A DNA stretch of 64,000 nucleotides from Paratrimastix pyriformis (lineage: Eukaryota > Preaxostyla > Paratrimastigidae), in assembly GCA_027972325.1 (NCBI GenBank), contig JAPMOS010000022.1:434001-498000 (forward strand), read 5' to 3'. A program made the translations under genes and the position numbers. This document shows positions 57,589-64,000 of the stretch, piece after piece (position 1 is the stretch's first letter; every line of letters starts with the position of its first letter). Under the pieces are notes generated by a model. That model searched no databases. It worked only from the letters and a program-made list of their open reading frames with translations, and had not been told where the DNA came from.

Positions 57589-60500
57589 TCAGCCCTTGGT
57601 TCGGCTTGAGGAGCGGAGCCACGTCCCGCGGGACGCCGAAGAAGCAGCTGCGCGGCTCCGCCCCCGGGTCGTACGGCTGCCGCGGCCCCGACGACCCGAC
57701 GTGGTGGCTTTCCCCCGGGTGCCACGCCGCGACGCGGCCGTTCGGGTGACGATTCGCCGAGGCGGCGGCTTTTCCTCCTCCTCCTCCTCCTCTTCCTCTT
57801 CCTCTTCCTCCTCATCGTTATTGCTCTCCTCAGAAGAGGTGGGGCTGGGGGCGGCGGGAGCGGGCCGGGCTGTCGGTGCTGGGCTGGCGCTGCGAGCCAG
57901 GGGTGATGTCGGCTGGGTCCCCGGGCGGCTCGAACCCGGGGGTGCTGAAGGCTGCTGCCCTGCTGGGGGTGGAGGCGACATGACGCTGGTGGCCGGGGGC
58001 GGCGGCGGGGAGACCAGGTATGGCGGGGCCACCACCCCACTGCCGGCAAGTGACGTGACGGGCGACCCAGCCAGGCTGCTACAGATGGACAGCGGCGAGA
58101 TCGGGGGCGGCATGAGCAGGTCGGCCGTGGGGCTGACCAGCGGCACGAGGGCGGGGTGTGGTTGCGGCGGCGTCCCGCCACCACGCCCGCCGCTGGGCGG
58201 TCGGGCCGGCTCGTCCCGGGGAGGGGGAGGCGGAGGCGGGGTCGACGGGCCACGCGGAGACCCGCCGTCGACATCCCCCGGGGTTGGTGGCACGGGGGGC
58301 GGGGAGGACGATGCCGGGGTGGGAGCCACCAGCGGTGTGAACCGGATGGGGGTCAGGACGAGATAGCCGCCGCTACTGCCACCGCTGCTGTTGGTGCCCG
58401 CCGGGCCGGGCGGCGTGGGCGTGGGCGGCAGCAAGTCGAAGACGAGCGGCGGAATGCAGAGACCGGGGCGGGCGGGGGCGGGGGCGGTCGCGGTGCCAGT
58501 TGGGATGGCGGGGCGCCCTCCAGCGGCCGTCGGTGGTGGTGGCGCAGAGGAGGGAGGCGGGGATGGTGGAAGGGCCGGCAGAAGCGAGGCACAGGGCGGC
58601 ACCGGGACGGCACGGGCTGCTGCTGGTGAGGTTGAGAGTGGAGGGGGAATGAGCGATACCCCAGCAGCGGGACGCGGCGGCGGCGGCGGCGGGGTGGGAA
58701 TCGACGGCGAGGAGGAGGAAGGGATCTCGGGGCCCTGATAGGGCAACGGCATGCTGGCGGGCGGGGCGGCGGCAGGCGGGCGGGCAGGCAGGGCGTGGGC
58801 GATGGAGTCGGTCAGCACCGCCGGGGACACGCTGTCATCTGGGGCCGAGGCAGGCCCGGTGGCCAAAGTAGTGGGTGGTGGCGGTGGAGGCGTCGGATCG
58901 GCCTGCGCACCTTCTGTCGGCTGCTTGGTCGATGGAGCTGCCCGAGGCGGGGCCTTGGCCGGGGCGGGCTTATTCGTAGCTGGGGCGGCGCCGGCGGCGG
59001 GACGGGGACGTGAAACGGCAACCGTGGGCAGGTGGGGGGCCGCCGGGCGGGCTGCCTTCGGGGCGGCACCGACCCCCTTGCCTCCTCGCCCGTCCTCCTT
59101 CTTATTGTTGTCACCGCTGTCGTCATTCTCATCCTCATCATCCTCGGAGGATGATGAGGACGGGGAGGAGGATGAGGACGGGGAGGTGGAGGACGACTCC
59201 TCGTCATCGCCGTCTGCCTCACCCTGGGTGCTGTCCGCCGGGCTGGCCTCGGGTGAGGCGCTCGGTTTGGTGGTGGTGGCGGGGGTGGTGGCGGGGGTGG
59301 CAGCATCAGGAACGGCCGCAGCCGAGGTGGATTTGCCCTTGCGGGGCGGCCGGCCACGGGGGCGGCGAGGGGCCGCGGCGGCAGGGGCTGGCGTCGCGGT
59401 GGGGTCGCCAGGCGGTGGTAGGTGGTGGGCAGGAGGGGCAGGAGCGACCACGGCAGGGGTCGAGGAGACGGGGTCGGTGTCGGGGGAGGATGGCGACGAG
59501 GATCCCGAGGAGGAGGAGGAGGATGATGATGGAGAAGAGGACGATGAAGATGAGGACCCGGAGGAGGAGGAGGAGGAACTTGAGCTGCTGTCACTGCTGC
59601 TCGTGCCGCTGCTGCTACTGGATGAGGCAGCGGCGGCCCGGGCGGCGGCCCCCCGCGGGCTGCCCGGGCGGGACTTGGGCGAGTGGGGCGGCAGGGCGCA
59701 GCGGGGCGGGGACCGGAGCAGGTGGGGCGGGGACCGGAGGGCCGCCGAGGGCGAGCGGAGCAGCAGCGTCCGGGCGCGGGACATCCCCGGGCTGGCCGGG
59801 GAACGCACCCCGTTTTTTGGCAGGGGTGAGCGGGTGCTGGTGGTGGGGGATGATGGTCGGGCTGGCTTGGCGCCTGGAGAGGCGGGCGGGCTGGACGGGT
59901 GGGCGGGCGATGCGGGGGATGGGGATGGGTTGGGCACGGAGGAGGAGGAAGGAGGGGTGGCTGGTGGGGATTTGCGTGGCGAGCCTGGGGTTGGAGCCGC
60001 CGGTTGGGGCCCTGGCCCTGACGGCGGCCGGGGGGATGCCGGTGCGGGGGGCCGGGCAGCGGTGGCGGCCGGGGGAGATGAGACGGAGCGTGGCGGGGGC
60101 GACTTTGGTTGGGCACGCGGGCTGGCGGCGGGGTGAGGTCGACGGTGCTCGGCGGGTGTGGCCTCGGCCTCGGAGGATGAGGATGTGGAGGAGGGGGACG
60201 GGGACGAAGTGGATGCCGAGGAGGAGGAGGAGGGCGAGGAAGGCACCGCGGTGGCGGCTGCCTGGGGCGGAAGCGGCGGCAGGGACGGGGCGGCGCTGCT
60301 TCGGGTGGTGGCCACGACCAGGCTCAGGGGGCTTGCATCGACGGCGCCCCCGGGGTTGGCGTGAGGCAGGGGCGACTGGGGCGGGGGCAGGGGCGGGACT
60401 GGGGGCGGGGGCGGCGGGTTGGTGTTGGATGGCAGTAGCATGGGCTGAGCGGCAAGAACCTCCATGGGGACGGGAGATGGGGGCGCGGGCGGGGTCGGAG

Positions 60501-62022
60501 AGCCAGGGCGGAGGCCGGGGGAGGCCCGGGGGGGATGCGGTCGGTTGGCCGGCCCGCTTGGCGCGAAACAGGTTGTGGTGAACGTACATCAGCAGGTAGG
60601 GTTGGCTGGGGGGTGGTGAGATGCGACAGAAGAAGCAGGATGTGTGTGTGTGTGTGTGGGGGGGTATAGCCACCCAAGAACGCAGTCGACATCACCCGTG
60701 GATGATGGAGGCAGAGGGAGGGGATAGTCCCCCAAGGATTCAGTCGGCATCACCCATGGGTGATGGCGGCGGGGCCGGGGGGGGGGGGGGGGGGGGGGGG
60801 GGAGCAGCGGACCTGTTGGCGACCTCGGCCTCGGAGACCAGGTCGACCCGCTTGTCGTTGAAGTGCAGCCACTCCTGGCGCTCGGTGTGGTACCCCATGG
60901 CCGTGTAGTGGCCCGAGGTGGTGCCCGCCCCGTGGTGGATGACGATGGCGCACAGGTCGTACCGCTGCGGGCGCTGGTCCCCCAGGAACGGACCTGAAGT
61001 GGCGGTCGTGGTGATGATGAGAGCATGAAGAATTGAAGGATTGGTTGGATGTCGATGATGATTGATGGTGTTGATGGTGTTGATGGTGTTGATGGTGTTG
61101 ATGGTGTTGATGGTGTTGATGGTGTTGATGGTGTTGATGGTGTTGATGGTGTTGATGGTGTTGATGGTGTTGATGGTGTTGATGGTGGTGGTGTTGATGG
61201 TTGATGGTGTTGATGGTTGATGGTGTTGATGGTTGATGGTGTTGATGGTGGTGGTGTTGATGGTGGTGGTGTTGATGGTGGTGGTGTTGATGGTGGTGGT
61301 GTTGATGGTGGTGGTGTTGATGGTGGTGGTGTTGATGGTGGTGGTGTTGATGGTGGTGGTGTTGATGGTGGTGGTGTTGATGGTGGTGGTGTTGATGGTG
61401 TTGATGGTGGTGGTGTTGATGGTGGTGGTGTTGATGGTGGTGGTGTTGATGGTGGTGGTGTTGATGGTGTTGATGGTGGTGGTGTTGATGGTGGTGGTGT
61501 TGATGGTGGTGGTGTTGATGGTGGTGGTGTTGATGGTGGTGGTGTTGATGGTGGTGGTGTTGATGGTGGTGGTGTTGATGGTGGTGGTGTTGATGGTGGT
61601 GGTGTTGATGGTGGTGGTGTTGATGGTGGTGGTGTTGATGGTGGTGGTGGTGATTCTGATGTCGATGAATACGAAGATGCCGATGACTGGATATCAGCCC
61701 TGGGAGGGAGGGGGGGGGGGGGGGGGGGGGGGCGATGGAGGTACTGCATACAGCACCCCACCTGACCATCGCAACATCATCACCCGCAGGACACGCACGG
61801 CAGGGGTGAGCAGACCCATGTCGAGGTCGGTCAGGGAAAGGTGACCCGGGTGAGCAGCTTGGCCCGGGATGTCTCCGACCAGCGGAACCGCTTCAGATGG
61901 AGGCAGAGCAGCCGGGGGCCTGCTGGATGACCGTCTCCAGGGTGGCCCCGGCCCGGGCCCCGCAGTGGTCGCAGTGGTAGTCGGAGAGCACCTCCTTCCG
62001 GCAGAAGAGTTGCAGGCACTCT

Positions 62023-62055
<33 letters not shown>

Positions 62056-64000
62056 GAGACGGGGGTATTGAGAGGTATTGAGACGGTGGGGATGAAGACG
62101 GGGGGGGGGGGGGGGTATGAAGACGGGGTATTGGAGAAGGGGGAGCCACCGGACACTGCCGCCCCCCACCCGGGGCATCTTCAGACCTTGTAGGGTGCAC
62201 GATCCGTGGTCGTCCGGGATCACCCGTTTGCTGTGGCGCACACCGGCCGACGTGGCCCCGGCAGCCGACCCGCCTCGTCCGCCCCGGCCCCGACCTCGTC
62301 CCCCACGTCCCCCGCGTGCACCGCCCCGCCCCCCACGGGCGGCCTTCTTCCCAGCGGCGGGTGGTGATGATGATGGGCTGTCGCTCTCCCCCTCCTCGTC
62401 CCCACCGCCGTCCGCCGACGAGGACGCCGACGAGGACGAGGAATCCGAATCATCGTCATCATCGTCATCGCCCTCCGCGTCCTTGTCGCTATCCGCCTCA
62501 TCATCATCATCGTCATCATCATCCTGCACCTTCGCCTTCGTCTTTGCCTTCGCCTTTGTGGCAGCCGGCTTCTTAGCGGGCGCCTTCTTCTTGGGGCTGG
62601 CAGCCGGTTTGGAGGTCGTCTTGGCCTTGGCGGCCGCCGCCGCCCGGGTTCGACTCGCACCAGCGGCGGATGATTTTGTCGAGCCACGGCGGCCCCGTTT
62701 TTTGGCCTTCGAGTCCTCCTCCTCTGCCGACGAGGCGACGGCGGCGGAGCTGCGCGACCGGCAGCTGGAGGCCGAGGCGACACTGCTGCACACCGAGGAT
62801 GCCAGCGACCCGACCGGAGAGGTCAGCAGACACCCGGCCGGGGAGGCGGCTGTGGCCGGGGGGATCGCCGCCGGCTGGGCCAGGGCCATGGACCCATCCT
62901 GCTGCTCCGTCAGCAGGGCGGCAGGAGACCCGCCCAGGACGCGCCCTTGCCGCTCATCCCCCGAGGACGAGACCCCCCCGCGGTCCGGTCCGGAGAGGCG
63001 CCGGGTGCGGCCGCGACCCGGGCGCGGGGTGGCCCCAGCCGAGGAGACGGACGACGGGGTGGCAGGGGCGGCGGCCGCGGGGGAAGCCGAGGCGGCCCGC
63101 TTGCGGCCCCCGTGGGCGGCTGCCCGGGTTTGGGCCGACTTGGTGGGCGGTGGCGGGGCCGGGGCGGTGACGGAGGTGGCGGCGGGTGGGGCAGTGGTGG
63201 GAGAAAGTCCCCCGGCGCTGCCGCTGCGAGCCCGTTTGCGGGTGAGCATGGGAGGGGGAGTCTGGGCGGCCGCCGGGGTCATGAGGGACGGTGAGGGACA
63301 CGGTAAGGCCGCCGCCGCCGCCGCCGCGGCCACGGCAGCCTGCTCCTCCCGGCTGGGGATATCCACCGACAAATCCAGAAACGGGTCCATGGTGGTGGAG
63401 GCGTGGCCGCAGGCCAGGCAGGTGACCCGGGTGGCCAGGCGGCCCTGGAAGAGGGCCTCGAGGGCGGTCTTCTCCTTGCTTTTCTTGGTCGGGCCACCGA
63501 CCTCCTCCAGGAGCTGGTCGAGCAGATAGCGCAGAAACTCGTGGGCGTCTTGCTGTTGGTAGTTGCGGAACCGGGGTACGAACCGCCAGACGGCCGAGAG
63601 CAGGGCGTTGGGCGTGATCAGGGCGCACTTGCCGCTCCACTGGACGCGGAGCAGCGAGTAGACCTCCGAGGAGAGGGACAGGCTGGCCAGGGGGGTGCTC
63701 GGGGCCACCTTCTTCGAGACCAGCGTCATGCAGTCGGCCGTCGACTGGTGTACCTGTGGTTTTGCCAAGGAGCGGGAAGGGGAAGGATGATGATGATGGT
63801 GTTTGGTGGTGCCGGTGATGGTGCTGGTGATGCCATGGTGCCGGTGATGAGATGGTGCTGGCGATTGGATGGTACCAATGTATGTGGGTGAGGATGGGTG
63901 GGCGAGTGTCATAAGGACGGTATTGAAGGGTTTGTCTGTGCGGGGTCGGGGGTCGAGCCAAACGAACCAGGTTGCGCCGCTGTGGGGGCAGCGGGGTCGG
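57589..64000 (-). CDS. Ubiquitin-specific protease with long disordered insert and tail (5' end outside window)
   Basis: USP catalytic-core landmarks in order from the right edge: [20 protein letters not shown]; zinc CxxC in [20 protein letters not shown]; a ~330-residue insert rich in Ala/Lys/Ser then poly-Asp ([20 protein letters not shown]) and RGG repeats; a second CxxC in [51 protein letters not shown] (His box); [17 protein letters not shown]; and [10 protein letters not shown]. The Cys box is beyond 64000. The core is USP44/49/3-like in order, but the insert blocks finer placement. After [13 protein letters not shown] the long Ser/Pro/acidic tail (57589-60465, ~950 codons) is in a different frame, with no obvious intron; a G7 run at ~60528 may be a sequence error. 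Alternatively the tail is a separate gene starting at 60465. Confidence 0.7.
61064..61652. repeat. Intronic satellite of TTGATGGTG and TTGATGGTGGTG units
   Basis: ~590 bp made of 9-bp and 12-bp units, inside the USP intron between the exons encoding PAVRVLR and [13 protein letters not shown]. Confidence 0.95.

Noticed and set aside
61217-61844. Gly-Val-Asp-Gly repeat ORF and its antisense His/Gln repeat
   Set aside because: Satellite within a USP intron; flanking exons join in a different frame.

Overview
This is nuclear DNA from a GC-rich, intron-rich, flagellated unicellular eukaryote. Most genes are broken by GT..AG introns. Four loci look flagellar or ciliary: homologues of DNAAF4/DYX1C1, DYNLT2B/TCTEX1D2 and LRRC23, plus a protein with repeated axonemal-style motifs. 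There is also a TOM22-like gene, so a mitochondrion or mitochondrion-derived organelle is present. The high GC, very short introns and phagotroph-type secreted enzymes would fit a free-living flagellate such as a Paratrimastix-like metamonad. That placement is an inference; the sequence does not name the species.

Layout, left to right. 0-2.4 kb: tail of an IPT/TIG membrane protein, then a pseudokinase. 2.5-4.1 kb: two (TG)n tracts, the first over 1.1 kb. 4.3-8.3 kb: a divergent pair, an axonemal-repeat protein (-) and a secreted beta-lactamase-like hydrolase (+). 8.2-12.7 kb: a Pro/Ser-rich protein (-). 12.9-14.5 kb: ORF fragments and TOM22-like (+). 14.7-17.1 kb: a triple dsRNA-binding protein (-). 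17.7-19.3 kb: a metallophosphoesterase (+), then a 12-bp minisatellite. 20.3-22.1 kb: a multi-pass membrane protein (-). 22.1-23.4 kb: a MITE-like element and hairpin repeats. 23.8-26.0 kb: a surface glycoprotein (+). 26.8-27.3 kb: a lysozyme (-). 27.4-30.2 kb: a Pro-rich protein and a TPR protein (-). 30.1-30.7 kb: DYNLT2B-like (+). 30.8-32.5 kb: an acidic-tailed unknown (-). 32.5-35.7 kb: a calponin-homology plus Kelch gene (+). 36-37.1 kb: a small membrane-like protein (-). 37.2-39.2 kb: DNAAF4-like (-) with a tRNA-Arg(CCT) nested in an intron. 39.2-40.8 kb: an SDR dehydrogenase (+). 41.3-43.6 kb: LRRC23-like (-). 43.8-51.6 kb: a ZNF706-like protein, a zinc-finger ORF, ataxin-3, a vWA protein, a PfkB kinase, VMA21-like, a coiled-coil protein and a GIY-YIG protein. 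52.4-57.0 kb: a CBM20-GDPD glycerophosphodiesterase (-). 57.6-64 kb: a ubiquitin-specific protease (-) running off the right edge.

Two features run through the whole window. Reconstructing introns from protein conservation gives a 5' splice-site consensus of GTCTG/GTCCG rather than GTRAGT. Neighbouring genes are often head-to-head with start codons 14-60 bp apart, or even overlapping, so bidirectional promoters must be very compact. Long introns carry homopolymeric C tracts (mostly on the sense strand) and short-period tandem repeats; short introns cluster at about 41-56 nt. Exon limits were inferred by eye from frame, splice signals and family conservation, so individual boundaries are approximate unless stated.
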